Source of the DNA: Edaphobacter acidisoli
Lineage (GTDB): Bacteria > Acidobacteriota > Terriglobia > Terriglobales > Acidobacteriaceae
NCBI RefSeq assembly: GCF_014642855.1
Contig: NZ_BMJB01000001.1
Span: 2,666,001 to 2,730,000 of the forward strand
DNA: 64,000 bases
Direction of reading: 5' to 3'
How positions within the stretch are numbered: the stretch's first letter is position 1; every line of letters begins with the position of its first letter. The notes beneath the pieces are model-generated. The model was not told where the DNA came from. It worked only from the letters and a program-made list of their open reading frames with translations, and ran no database searches. Positions 33,936-46,200 of this stretch are shown one piece after another. Position numbers and translations under genes: made by a program.

Positions 33936-33970
33936 AGGCAATAACTATACTAAGCATGGGAATTATATAT
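33934..33970. promoter_or_regulatory. OxyR-box-like sequence
   Basis: ATAG (33934-33937), N7, CTAT (33945-33948), N7, ATGG (33956-33959), N7, ATAT (33967-33970). This matches the E. coli OxyR motif ATAG-N7-CTAT-N7-ATAG-N7-CTAT at 14 of 16 defined bases. It overlaps the oxyR start codon, so it could mediate autorepression as well as katG activation. Confidence 0.6.
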
Positions 33971-34140
33971 TGGAACTATCTATTTGCATGGTGCTACATT
34001 CATCCAATTGAGACAAATGAGAACTACATTGCATGTATTGGCGACGTGGCTGGAAAGCATGGGGGGGCACTTGAGATTTTCAGCCAGGTGAAGCGCAGAC
34101 GGCTCACCACGCGCCATAAACAGGACATATACCGATGAAT

Positions 34141-34161
34141 GCCTCGCTTTCGAACCGAGGC
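34141..34161 (+). other. Small hairpin in the katG leader
   Basis: GCCTCG (34141-34146) and CGAGGC (34156-34161) pair around a 9-base loop, 41 bases upstream of the katG start. The remaining spacer (33971-34140) is AT-rich and then GC-rich, with a G7 run at 34061-34067; I found no other clear site in it. Confidence 0.35.
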
Positions 34162-34178
34162 TCACCAATCCGATTTAA

Positions 34179-36380
<2,202 letters not shown>

Positions 36381-36400
36381 TCTTGATTGCGACAAAAAAA

Positions 36401-36431
36401 ATCCCGGACAGCAACTCCAACTGTCCGGGAT
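36401..36431 (-). terminator. Rho-independent terminator of the TonB-receptor gene
   Basis: ATCCCGGACAG (36401-36411) pairs perfectly with CTGTCCGGGAT (36421-36431) around nine bases. The A-run at 36394-36401 becomes a T-run on the minus strand, so it ends the minus-strand receptor gene. It also lies 20 bases after katG and may stop plus-strand transcripts less efficiently. Confidence 0.88.
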
Positions 36432-36457
36432 AAATAAGGGGCCATCAGTAAAAACTT

Positions 36458-39400
36458 CTAAAACTGAAGCTTCAGTGCGAGCTGAATGACACGTGAGTCC
36501 GGCTGCTCACCATGAAAGCGCTCGCTGGTGATCTGGCCGAATGCGCCATTTTGCACCTGATTCGTCTCTGCGCCGCCGCCACCGCCAACATTTGTTGCCG
36601 GCTGACCATGAGCAGGAGTGTTCAAGAGGTTGAAGACATCGGCGCGGAACTGAAGTCTGGATTCACGCGGCAGCGCGAAGTCCTTGAACAGCGTCGCATC
36701 GATGCGGTTATAGCCGGGCCCAACAACAGTCGTCGAGCCAGGCGCTCCATAGAATGCGGAGAGCGGTAACGAAGCATAGTTGGACGCCGAAACGTTTATC
36801 GGATTCTGGAAGGCACATGGATTGAACCAATGCTGAACGGTCCTCACGCTTGTAGCGCACGCCTTGGTTGAAGGTGTGTTCAAAGGCAGAGATCCTCCAG
36901 CCTTGAACGGATCAGCGACCTTCAGCGGATAGGACGTGCCATTACCCAGGGTATTGTTGGCAACCAACTCTGCCGGGTTACCGGTTTGTACCCGGAATGT
37001 TAGCGAGGTCTCCCATCCACCGACGACTTCGTTCTCCCAACCTGCACGGTTCAGGTGAGCACGTCCATATCCGAAGGGCAGAATGTAGTGGCCATTCAAA
37101 GTAGCGCGCTGCCGAACATCTTGCAGGTCCGAGCCGTAGTCGTAGGAAAGGCCAAGCCATTGCGGCAACCGATAGGATGCCTGACCAGCGTAGCCATTCA
37201 GCGGAGGACGCGCGTCATCAAGCGCGTGTGACCAGGTGTAGGTAGCGAGGAACGTAAGACTGCGGGTGGCGCGTCCTTCGAGCTTGGACTGGAGGGCGTT
37301 GTAGTTGCCCATGCCGCTGTCGACCACGATGCCTCCGCCGCTCAGGCCGTACTTACCGTAGTTGCTGCCGCTGCCGGCGATGCCGCCGCCCAGCGGAAGA
37401 TAGGAACTGTAGGAGGTGCCTGGAGGCAATAAGCCATCGTAGGTGTTTGTGCTGCTCTGTGCCTGCAGATGACGGTCTACATTGCCCACATAAGCAAGCG
37501 TGGCCGAGAGCGCAGGAGTAAAGGCGTACTGAAGGCTGAGATTCCAGCTCTCCGTATACGGCGAACGGTTCTGATAGCTGAGGCTCTTCACACCCGGATT
37601 GACGAGCGCGGTGGCGCTCAGCGTTCCATCGGAGTTCAGCAAACCGGCGAAGCCAGACTCCAGCGTCGTGTTGGAGAAGGTACAGTTCGCGGCGGAAGAG
37701 CAGGTCTGCGCCGAGATGCTGTCGGAGATGGCGAACGGCAGGCTCTGACCGATGTTCGGGCCATAACCTACATTTTCCAGACCGCCGTAGAAGATGCCGA
37801 AGCCCGCACGCACGACGAACTTGTTATTTGCCGTGTAAGCGAATCCCACGCGCGGGGAGAAGTTCATGAAGTGCGACAGGGTCAACGAGCGGTTGTTTGT
37901 GTATTGCACGTTGATGTTATTTGCCGCAAGACTGTTGGCGAAGATCGGCGGTAGAGAGACGTTCTGCGTGCTCTTGGGAAGAAGATATGTGCCGGAGGCC
38001 TTCACATAGTTCGGCGCGGTGGACGTACCCGCAGCGGTAAAGGTTCCGGGGACGAAGTTGGCCTGATGATCGTGCAGTTCGACGAAGGGCTGCACATATT
38101 CCCAGCGTAGGCCTAGATTGAGGGTGAGTTTCGGCATGACGCGCCAGTCGTCTTGCAGGTAGGCGGCATCGTACCAGCGCTCATCCTCGGTGGTGTAAAG
38201 GTTGCCGATCGACGCAGAAGCGACATAGTCCTGGACGAAGTCGGCGATGCCAGAGCCGGTTGTGGAAGAGGCGCTTGGAATATCCGAATACATGCCAGTG
38301 AAGTTGAAGTTGCCGCGACCACGAGACGGCTGAAGCGTTGAGTTGCGGATGCGCTGGAAATTCACACCAACCTTCAACGAATTATTGCCGAGAGAGAAGG
38401 TCACATTGTCCAACAGTTGCGCAACATTCTCATACTCCTGCGAAGGATAGAAGGCCGGCGTTCCCGCAGTGGTAAGTCCTGAGATAGTGAGACCGGGAAG
38501 ACCGCCATTGCCGGGACTGAAGGGAATGTTATTCATCCCGTACTGTGCTGCAAGGCTGGTATTGCTATTCTGCTGCTGAAAAGACGCGTGGATCCAGTTG
38601 TAGCCAAAGCGAATTTCGTTGACGACCTTCGGTGAGAAGATGTGCGTCTCACTCCAGGTGAAATTGCGGCCTTCCACGCGGATATTGCCATCCGCGCTAA
38701 ACGATCCGCCGTCGAGCACAGGACCGAGCGGACTTGGATAGTACTGCGGGTTCTGCGAGTAGCTGTAGCGCGCAAATGTCTGGTCCTTTTGATTGATGTT
38801 CCAGTCGGAGCGCACATCGTACTGCGTGGTGTTGTCGGTGACTTTTCCAGCAAAGAGATAGTTGTTATAGGTTTTGCCGGCGGCCCCGTAGTTCGGCAGA
38901 GGATACTCATTCAGCAGCTTGGCCGCGTTCTGATTCACCTGGCTCGCACAGAGCGTATTTTGTACTCCATTGCAAGCCAGCGGCGATCCCCCGCCGGGCG
39001 TATAGAGCTTCTTTGCTGTCGTGTTTAGCGTGGTGTCGGCACTGAGAAGCTCGGTGTAGTTAGTGAAACCACTGGAGCGCATGAGCGCTGTTGGAACACT
39101 ATAGAAATTGCTTGTCTCCTGATAAACGATGCGATTCGCTTCGGCATCAGCGAAGAGGAATAGGTGGTTCTTGATGATGGGCCCGCCCAAGGTGCCACCA
39201 AACTGGTTCTGCCTATACATTGGTTTGCCGAGCGAGAACCAGTCGATCGCGTTCAGCTTATCGTTGCGGAAGTACTCCCATAAAGACCCGTGAACGGTGT
39301 TGGTGCCGGACTTGATGGAGGCGTTCACCACGCCGCCGGCCGCATGACCCAGCTCGGCGCTGTAATCGGAGGTCTGAACGCTGAACTCCTGCAGCGCGTC

Positions 39401-40072
39401 AGGTGGTGGCTTGATGACGAAACTGGCTCCGTTGAGAAAGTCGGCGAGGTTCACGTTGTTGTCGACGCCATCGAGGATGAAGTTATTTTGCTCGGCGCGC
39501 TGACCGTTGGCCGAGAAATCACCCTTCTGTTCGCCACGCGAACCCTGAGTTCCCGGTGCAACGCCCATCGTGAGCTGCGCGATGTAAACGTAGTTTCGGC
39601 CGTTGAGCGCAGTATTGTTGATTGCGCCGGCTGAGATCGTTTGCCCAACGGACGACTCCTGCGTCTGCATCTGCGGAGCGTCGCTCGTCACCTCGACGGT
39701 CTGGGATTCACTGCCGACCGGAAGCTGCACGTTGACGCTGAGTCTCTCCTGAGCATGAAGCTGGAGCCCCTTACGCTGCATCGTCTGAAACCCAGTGGCA
39801 GAGACCGTCAGACTGTAGGTGCCGATTTTGAGAGGCGAGATGGTGAAGACGCCGCTCCTGTCGCTACTCCTCTTCTGCGTAAACCCAGTGTTGATATCGG
39901 CAACAGTAACCGAAGCTCCTTCCACTACAGCTCCCGTAGGATCCGTTACTGTTCCTGTGATCGTGCCCTGGTCCTGCTGCGCATGCACAAAAGACACCGC
40001 CAGCAGCGGCCAGAGAAGCACCGCCACCAGCATTCTGAGATTTCTCTTTGTAAACTGCTTTGTCATCTGCAT
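36458..40072 (-). CDS. TonB-dependent receptor, Oar-like, with carboxypeptidase regulatory-like domain
   Basis: A 1204-residue outer-membrane receptor. The signal peptide (about 14-32) ends in HAQ. The carboxypeptidase regulatory-like domain follows (GTITGTVTDPTGAVVEGASVTVAD.., about 37-125). The plug region contains NGRNYVYIAQLTMGVAPG and NFILDGVDNNVNLADFLNGASF. A long barrel ends ESRLQFRADVFNLLNTPAHGQP...IQLALKLQF. I prefer ATG 40072 because GAGG lies seven bases upstream; GTG codons at 40075 and 40078 are alternatives. The GH27 gene lies 88 bases upstream on the same strand, so the receptor probably imports the oligosaccharide products or substrates of that enzyme (inference). Confidence 0.92.
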   Translation of the reverse strand: MQMTKQFTKRNLRMLVAVLLWPLLAVSFVHAQQDQGTITGTVTDPTGAVVEGASVTVADINTGFTQKRSSDRSGVFTISPLKIGTYSLTVSATGFQTMQRKGLQLHAQERLSVNVQLPVGSESQTVEVTSDAPQMQTQESSVGQTISAGAINNTALNGRNYVYIAQLTMGVAPGTQGSRGEQKGDFSANGQRAEQNNFILDGVDNNVNLADFLNGASFVIKPPPDALQEFSVQTSDYSAELGHAAGGVVNASIKSGTNTVHGSLWEYFRNDKLNAIDWFSLGKPMYRQNQFGGTLGGPIIKNHLFLFADAEANRIVYQETSNFYSVPTALMRSSGFTNYTELLSADTTLNTTAKKLYTPGGGSPLACNGVQNTLCASQVNQNAAKLLNEYPLPNYGAAGKTYNNYLFAGKVTDNTTQYDVRSDWNINQKDQTFARYSYSQNPQYYPSPLGPVLDGGSFSADGNIRVEGRNFTWSETHIFSPKVVNEIRFGYNWIHASFQQQNSNTSLAAQYGMNNIPFSPGNGGLPGLTISGLTTAGTPAFYPSQEYENVAQLLDNVTFSLGNNSLKVGVNFQRIRNSTLQPSRGRGNFNFTGMYSDIPSASSTTGSGIADFVQDYVASASIGNLYTTEDERWYDAAYLQDDWRVMPKLTLNLGLRWEYVQPFVELHDHQANFVPGTFTAAGTSTAPNYVKASGTYLLPKSTQNVSLPPIFANSLAANNINVQYTNNRSLTLSHFMNFSPRVGFAYTANNKFVVRAGFGIFYGGLENVGYGPNIGQSLPFAISDSISAQTCSSAANCTFSNTTLESGFAGLLNSDGTLSATALVNPGVKSLSYQNRSPYTESWNLSLQYAFTPALSATLAYVGNVDRHLQAQSSTNTYDGLLPPGTSYSSYLPLGGGIAGSGSNYGKYGLSGGGIVVDSGMGNYNALQSKLEGRATRSLTFLATYTWSHALDDARPPLNGYAGQASYRLPQWLGLSYDYGSDLQDVRQRATLNGHYILPFGYGRAHLNRAGWENEVVGGWETSLTFRVQTGNPAELVANNTLGNGTSYPLKVADPFKAGGSLPLNTPSTKACATSVRTVQHWFNPCAFQNPINVSASNYASLPLSAFYGAPGSTTVVGPGYNRIDATLFKDFALPRESRLQFRADVFNLLNTPAHGQPATNVGGGGGAETNQVQNGAFGQITSERFHGEQPDSRVIQLALKLQF

Positions 40073-40160
40073 CACCACACCTCAAAAATGTTGTGTTGCT
40101 GTTTGTCTTGAGCCCTGAAGACCGGCTTCTCGTTCTCTGCCTGGGAAACTCTCGAATCGC

Positions 40161-41495
40161 TTACGGTTCCAGCCGCAACATGACCACGCCATGCCGCGGA
40201 ACTGTCGCTGTGTAGGTGTCGCGCATGCGGCCGAGATCTTTGCCTGCCCACAAGTCGCGCACCTTTGCCGGGCCGCGTACACCTGCGTTGGAAAAATTCA
40301 ACGTAACCGATGTTGCCTCGTCGCCTCGGTTGAACAGGCCCACAGCAACGGCGCCTCCGGTGAGCGGCCTGGACCAGATCTCTTTCGCGCCCGAGGCCCA
40401 CACACGGTCTGCCTGCTTGCCCAGCGCGTCCTGATCGACAGCAATGATGTCGTGGTTCGTCAGGATGCTGAGCGTCTCCGGAGTCATCTTGCTCAAGTCA
40501 TTGCCCGCCAACAGAGGCGCGGCCAGCAGCGCCCACAACGACATGTGCGTGCGATACTCGTCGGCAGTCATGCCGCCGTTTCCGACCTCCAGCATGTCAG
40601 GATCATTCCAGTGCCCGGGCCCCGCGTACTGCGCGATATCGAGCTGACCGAATCCAATCGCAGACATCGAACCATAGTTGTCGCGAATATCGCCAGTGGT
40701 ACGCCATGCATTCCCGCCTACTGACGCTCCCCACTTCCACACATCTCCCAGTCCGTACTGGCACAGGCTGAAGACGATTGGGCGTCCCGTCTTCGCGAGC
40801 GCCTGATGCATCTTCTCGTACGCGGCCTTCATTGTTTCGATCTGCTTTGGCGAATATGCGTCAGACATACGCATCATGACCATCCTCTGCTGGCGAGGAT
40901 CGGCAACCGCCTGTTTCAAGACATCCTTCTGCGCTGCAGAAAGATTGTCGGCCTGCTGCGCCAGGATGAGTCTGTAACTGCAAAGGTCGTACTTCAGATA
41001 GTCGATGCCCCATGCGGCATAGGTGCGGGCATCCTGCTCCTCGTGGCCATAGCTGCCTTCAAAGCCAGCACACGTCTTCGGCCCAGGTGAGGAGTAGATG
41101 CCGAGCTTCAGCCCCTTGGAGTGGACATAGTCGGCCAGCGCCTTCATGTCGGGAAACTTCTCGTTGCTTTGAATGTTGCCCTCGGCGTCGCGGGTCCCCT
41201 CCCACGTGTCGTCGATGTTGACATAGATGTAACCGGCATCGCGCATGCCGCTGGAGACGAGCGCATCGGCAGCCGCACGCACATCGGCATCGTTTACATT
41301 GCGGCCGAAGTGGTTCCAACTGTTCCAGCCCATCGGAGGTCGTGAAGCAACCTGGCCCATGGCCGGCAAGGCCGCAAGAAGAAATGCTGCCGCAGCCAAT
41401 CCTAAAAACATCCATACGGTCCGGCGCATCAACGAACGGCGCAGCGGAGAGCAAGGCTCCGCAAATTGAAGATTGTTGATCATGCGGACGATCAT
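40161..41495 (-). CDS. GH27 alpha-galactosidase (or alpha-galactosidase-like), exported
   Basis: Glycoside hydrolase family 27 with clear hallmarks: PPMGWNSWNHFG at 53-64, YIYVNIDDTWEG, catalytic nucleophile D170 in YLKYDLCSYR, and acid/base D269 in WRTTGDI. The substrate-pocket stretch CQYGLGDVWKWG is also present. A C-terminal beta-domain follows (about 345-444). Numbering is from ATG 41495; the signal peptide begins at the later Met 41429 (MRRTVWMFLGLAAAAFLL), which may be the true start. It releases terminal alpha-galactosyl (or related) residues, probably in the periplasm or outside. It is upstream of a TonB receptor gene and divergent from a membrane-bound regulator. Confidence 0.92.
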   Translation of the reverse strand: MIVRMINNLQFAEPCSPLRRSLMRRTVWMFLGLAAAAFLLAALPAMGQVASRPPMGWNSWNHFGRNVNDADVRAAADALVSSGMRDAGYIYVNIDDTWEGTRDAEGNIQSNEKFPDMKALADYVHSKGLKLGIYSSPGPKTCAGFEGSYGHEEQDARTYAAWGIDYLKYDLCSYRLILAQQADNLSAAQKDVLKQAVADPRQQRMVMMRMSDAYSPKQIETMKAAYEKMHQALAKTGRPIVFSLCQYGLGDVWKWGASVGGNAWRTTGDIRDNYGSMSAIGFGQLDIAQYAGPGHWNDPDMLEVGNGGMTADEYRTHMSLWALLAAPLLAGNDLSKMTPETLSILTNHDIIAVDQDALGKQADRVWASGAKEIWSRPLTGGAVAVGLFNRGDEATSVTLNFSNAGVRGPAKVRDLWAGKDLGRMRDTYTATVPRHGVVMLRLEP

Positions 41496-41536
41496 GCGCC
41501 GCGATCAGAAAGTGCGAAACGTGTTTTTACGGGGAC

Positions 41537-41558
41537 TTCACCGTGAATACACCGTGAA
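41537..41558. promoter_or_regulatory. Direct repeats of CACCGTGAA in the GH27/regulator divergent promoter
   Basis: CACCGTGAA at 41539-41547 and again at 41550-41558, start-to-start distance 11 bases, one helical turn. The first copy is part of a perfect palindrome TTCAC-C-GTGAA (41537-41547). Head-to-tail half-sites one turn apart are typical for OmpR/ToxR-type winged helices, matching the DNA-binding domain of the adjacent regulator. Confidence 0.6.
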
Positions 41559-41611
41559 ATATCAATTAGTTTCAATAAGATACAAGGATATATTCGTTGT
41601 GATAGATTGAT

Positions 41612-43045
41612 GTGCGGCTTTCAACCGGCTACGACATGAAGCGCGAAATGGCACATTACGAAGCTTCCTCCACAGATGTCATCGTGGATTCCTCACTTGC
41701 GCCGGACGATTTTCGCCACCAACATGTAAACGGTTCCAATTCCGATCCTGACAGCGGCCCGCCTGAAGCTATCTCCTTGAAATCTGATCCGCGGTGGCAG
41801 GCAGTCCAACGCGTGGTCCACAGCAAAAGCTTTTCCCGAGCGTCGCGGCTCTCTGCTTTTCTGCTCTACATCTGCGAGCGGGCCATTGAAGGACATACGG
41901 ACGAGATCACCGAGCAGCAGATTGGCGTGCGGGTCTTCGGGCGCCCTGCGCACTACAATCCCGGCGACGACAACATCGTTCGCGGCACGGCCCGCCTGCT
42001 GCGGCAGCGGCTCGAGCTCTATTACCAGGAAGAAGGCGCCGCAGACGAGCTGCGCATTACGGTGCCTCGCGGGACGTATGTCCCACTCTTCGAAAGGGCC
42101 ACGGAAGTTCAGGAGCAACCCGACGCGGAGAGAAGCCCCCTCCTTGAAGATGCTCCGCGTGAGGCTCCCCTGGCCCGGCACACGTTTAGCCGCCTGTGGA
42201 CAGCGGTCTCACTCCTGGCTGCGTTCGCCCTCGGGGCCGCTGCGCTGCTCGCCTACCAGCACTTCACGCGAAGTCGCAATCATCCGTCCAGCCCCGCCGC
42301 TGTGCTGTGGCGCACGGTCTTCCCAGGCGACAAGAGAACGCTCATCATTGCGGGCGACGCGGGCGTGGATATGTTCGACAACCTGGCTCGGCAGCAGGTG
42401 AATATCAACGAATACTCCGAGCGCGCCTATCTCAGCAGCCCTTTCGCGCAGACTCCTGATGATTATCACTGGGCGCCGCTGGCGACGCGTGCTTACGTCA
42501 GCGTGCAGGACCTGAAGCTGGCCACAGCGCTCGTGCGCCTGCCCGAGGTGCGGAATGACCAGCGCGTCTTCATCCACTACGCGCGAGAGATCAGGCCGGA
42601 AGACCTGATGGATGCAAACGCCGTCCTGATCGGGTCGCCCGCGTTCAACCCATGGGTGCAGCTCTTCGACAAAGACCAGGACTTCACCATGTCCTACGAC
42701 GGTGTCGAAAACAGCATCACTGTCATTGATCATCATCCAGCCGCGGGCGAAAAGTCTTCGTACAAATGGATATGGAATGACCCCGAGCACGCTTACGCTC
42801 TCATCGCTTTGACCAACAACTTGAATGGGACCGGCAAGGTGCTTCTCGTCGAATCGACGACCACCATGCCTACGGGTGCGGCATCGGACCTGCTGCTGAA
42901 TCCGGGCCCGATGGAGCAGATTCTTGCGCGCGCTACCAACCCTAACGGATCGCTGAAGCGATTTGAGGTACTGCTGGAGACAAGCCTGGTCGGCAACAGC
43001 AGCACCCAGCCCAAGGTCATCGCAGTCCACATCCATAACAACTAA
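41612..43045 (+). CDS. Membrane-spanning winged-helix transcriptional regulator (ToxR/CadC-like layout)
   Basis: A 477-residue protein with a cytoplasmic DNA-binding-like domain at about 58-160 (RLSAFLLYICERAIEGHTDEITEQQIGVRVF, then LRITVPRGTYVPLF as the wing). A charged linker, one transmembrane segment (about 196-216) and an extracytoplasmic domain of about 260 residues follow. The outer domain has alpha/beta character (TLIIAGDAGVDMFDNLA, ANAVLIGSPAFNPW, VLLVESTTT), reminiscent of a ligand-binding fold. The layout is that of a one-component membrane sensor. It is divergent from GH27 and the TonB receptor. The start is GTG 41612, or ATG 41636; neither has a strong Shine-Dalgarno. Confidence 0.78.
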   Translation: MRLSTGYDMKREMAHYEASSTDVIVDSSLAPDDFRHQHVNGSNSDPDSGPPEAISLKSDPRWQAVQRVVHSKSFSRASRLSAFLLYICERAIEGHTDEITEQQIGVRVFGRPAHYNPGDDNIVRGTARLLRQRLELYYQEEGAADELRITVPRGTYVPLFERATEVQEQPDAERSPLLEDAPREAPLARHTFSRLWTAVSLLAAFALGAAALLAYQHFTRSRNHPSSPAAVLWRTVFPGDKRTLIIAGDAGVDMFDNLARQQVNINEYSERAYLSSPFAQTPDDYHWAPLATRAYVSVQDLKLATALVRLPEVRNDQRVFIHYAREIRPEDLMDANAVLIGSPAFNPWVQLFDKDQDFTMSYDGVENSITVIDHHPAAGEKSSYKWIWNDPEHAYALIALTNNLNGTGKVLLVESTTTMPTGAASDLLLNPGPMEQILARATNPNGSLKRFEVLLETSLVGNSSTQPKVIAVHIHNN

Positions 43046-43173
43046 ATAAAAGCCCAATCTCCGCACATCGCTTGCTGGACGAGACATGAATCTCACACGC
43101 CGATGCGAACCGGCACCGAGCTGGTAACAGGAAATGTTGTCCCACACCGATCCATTTTGGCGACGCGTTGCAT

Positions 43174-43210
43174 AAAAAGCCCCTCGCCGGGAATTAACCA
43201 GGCGAGGGGC
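43174..43210 (-). terminator. Rho-independent terminator of the second TonB-receptor gene
   Basis: GCCCCTCGCC (43179-43188) pairs perfectly with GGCGAGGGGC (43201-43210). The A5 at 43174-43178 gives a T-run on the minus strand. It ends the receptor gene whose stop is at 43225. The rest of the 43046-43224 spacer shows nothing distinct. Confidence 0.88.
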
Positions 43211-43224
43211 GTGGGTACATCGCA

Positions 43225-46200
43225 CTAGAAGCTGAGTTTGATCGATCCTTGGAAAAGCCTTGCGTTAGTTCCAGACGCTAGTCCGGATACCTGACCGAAG
43301 GTGGATGAGCTCAAGCCAGCGGTTGGGTTGCCAAAGATCGGATGGTTAAGGACATTGAAGGCTTCAAGCCGGAGCGTTGCATTAAACCGCTCGTGGATAG
43401 GAAATACGCGGGAGACCTGAGCGTCGAACTGCAATGACGTCGGTCCTCTGAAGGAGTTTTTGCCAATGTTGCCGTAGGTGCCATATCCCGAGCAGGTCAA
43501 TGGTGTCGAGCCAGACGGGCAGACCTGAGAGAATGCCGCCGGATTCAGATAGCCACGATTGGCCGCTCCGCTGGCAGAGCGAAGCTTCTGATGAAGGTAG
43601 ACAGGAACCCCGGGAACCAGATTGGGGCGATCGTTGCCTACGTCAGTGAAGGAATTATCGACTCCTGAGGTAACAGTGAATGGCGCCCCACTGACGATAT
43701 GGATGAGCGGAGCAAATTCCCAACCGTTAGCCGCAAGTGAGGCGAAGCGGTTGGCCAGATGAAACGCGCTCCTCGTCACAAGAGAGACGTTCTCAACATT
43801 GCGATAGTCAGAGCCGCAAGGACCATAATCCATACCGGGATTGGCGGGGTTCTCAACGGTCGTGCTAGCAAGGTCGCCCTGAGCATCTTCGATATTCAGG
43901 CATTTGGACCAGGTATAGTTCGCCAACAGGCTGAATGTAGAGGAGAGACGATGCTGAGCAGAGACGATGAGGCCATTGTAGTTGGCCATGCCAGTGTCAT
44001 TGATGAGCACTGTGCCACCGCCGCCACCAAGGTATTGGTTTCCCTGACTCGTATTCTGCTGCGTGAGATAGAAGCGCTGAGCCTCGTTTGCAGTCGTAGA
44101 ACAGGGCGTTCCGGACTTACCTGCGCCAGGCTTGCCAGCCGGCCCGGTAACAACAACGCCCGTGCATCCAGTGCCGTTCGCACCCCAGACACCGGGCACG
44201 AAAGTAGCTGCACTCATAGGAGTGCCCATAGGTGCATGGACCGTGTGGCTTCCAATGTATTGGACCTGACCTTGCCATCCGCGGCTGAAATCATGCTGAA
44301 TGCTCGCCGTCCACTGCTCGGTGTAAGACGACTTGAACTGCGCAGGCATGAAGATGTACTGCGATTGAGCAAAGAACTGAGCATTCGCAGGAGTTGGAAT
44401 GACCGGTTGGGGGAATGGGCTCGTTGTTACCTGGCCAACCGACCACGGACTCGTAAAGCTCATCGGACCTGAGGTGCTGGTCTGTGTTTGGGCGATGGCC
44501 GTGGCGAATGGAGGGTTCTGCTGATTGCGCTGAGCGGTAAAGAAGTTGACCTGGTCGTAGCCCATCACGAAACCTGCGCGCAGTACAGTCTGGCCGCTGC
44601 CGGTGGGATCAAAGGAGACACCGATATTAGGCGAGAACTGCCATGGCGAGTTCTTCGTGAATTGACGGGAAACACCGTGGTCGCCATAGAAAAGCACACC
44701 AGCAGGAGCGTTGGAATAGACCGAGCTGGTCGTATTTGAAAGGAAGTTTGCCATACTGAAGACGACTCCGCGATTGAATACATCAACCGGCATGAAGTTG
44801 GGACTCCAGCGCAGACCACCGTTGATGGTGAGCCGACTCGTAGCATGATAGGTGTCTTGAACGTACAAGCTGGGAATGGGCCCACGCAGAGCGTTCTGCT
44901 GCTCCTTGCTCTGCTGGAAGGCGTACATAGCACCCATCAGGAAGTCCAGATTGGGATCGCCAACCGACGAGCCTCCATTAGGCCCGTTCGAGCTATAAAC
45001 ACCCTGGAAGGTGAATTGACCATTGCCCTCATAGACGTTGCCGATATTGAGCTGATTCTGCACCCACTGTCCGCCAATAACGAACTGATGTTTGCCGCGC
45101 AGCATTGTGACATCGTCCGCGAGCGCAAGTGTGTTGTCGTTGAAGTGAGAGACCGAGTTCGTTCCACCGCCAATGGTGAATTTGTTCGTCGTCGTCAGTT
45201 GCAGACCGTTCGGTACGTACTGATAGATATTGACGCCAAGCGTGGCAGCGTTGATATCGTTAGCCGCATATCCGCGGTTGTCTCGCCGCCGCAGTAGAGT
45301 TGCGTGCGCTGTGTTGATGGTGCGGCTGCTGATCGTGTAGGCCTCGGACATGGTAAAGCTCTGCACGCGCTCCGAATTGCCCGATTGCGTAGTAATGAGG
45401 ATGTTGGTTGGCGAGAAGAAGGCAGGCGCCTGATAACCGTCGATGAAGTAGCGGGCATAGAAGTTGTTGTTTGCGTTGATAGTCCAGTCGACTCGAGTAA
45501 CAAACTGATTGTCCGCAGTCTGCGACGGAATTGCATACGACACGAGCCCGCAACCTTGTGTATCGACGGACGGAATGGGTTGGGGGAGATACTTCATCAG
45601 GTTCAAGGCCTGCGCGTTGTATGTTGGCTGGCTTGCATACTTGTTACCTGCAAGCGCGACTCCAGTAAGCGGATCGACCAGCTGCACCGGCTTTGCTACG
45701 CAGTTGGAGCCATCCGTAACGGAGAAATCACCAGCGAGATTTGCGGCAGTGGGAACGTGGGCCTGTGTTGCTGCCTGAGACTGGTCGGCTTTCGTGCGCT
45801 GATATGCCGCGAAGGCGAAGAGCTTGTCCCTGCGGATAGGACCGCCGAATGTGCCGCCGTACTGGTTCTGGTGAAGCGTATCTTTCGCCGAGCAAGTTGT
45901 TTTAGGAGCAACTGGCGTACAAGTCGAGTAGAAGTTGGTTGCGTCGAAGTAGTTATTGCGGATGAACTCAAACGCCGAACCGTGGAAGGTATTGGTTCCA
46001 GACTGGGTGATGACGTTGACCATGCCGCCGGTGTGCATGCTGTCCTGTGCGCTAAGGCCCGCAGCCTCAACGCTGAACTCGCGCACCGCATCCGGAAAGG
46101 GAAATGGAAGATTGCCATTGCCCATATAGTCGTTGTTGTCACCGCCGTCGAGCCTCCACATCGTTGTATTGCCCATACCTCCGGCGACTGAGACCGAAAC

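Noticed and set aside
34061..34067. G7 homopolymer upstream of katG as a phase-variation tract
   Set aside because: It lies in the untranslated spacer, not at a promoter element or in a frame that length change would switch.
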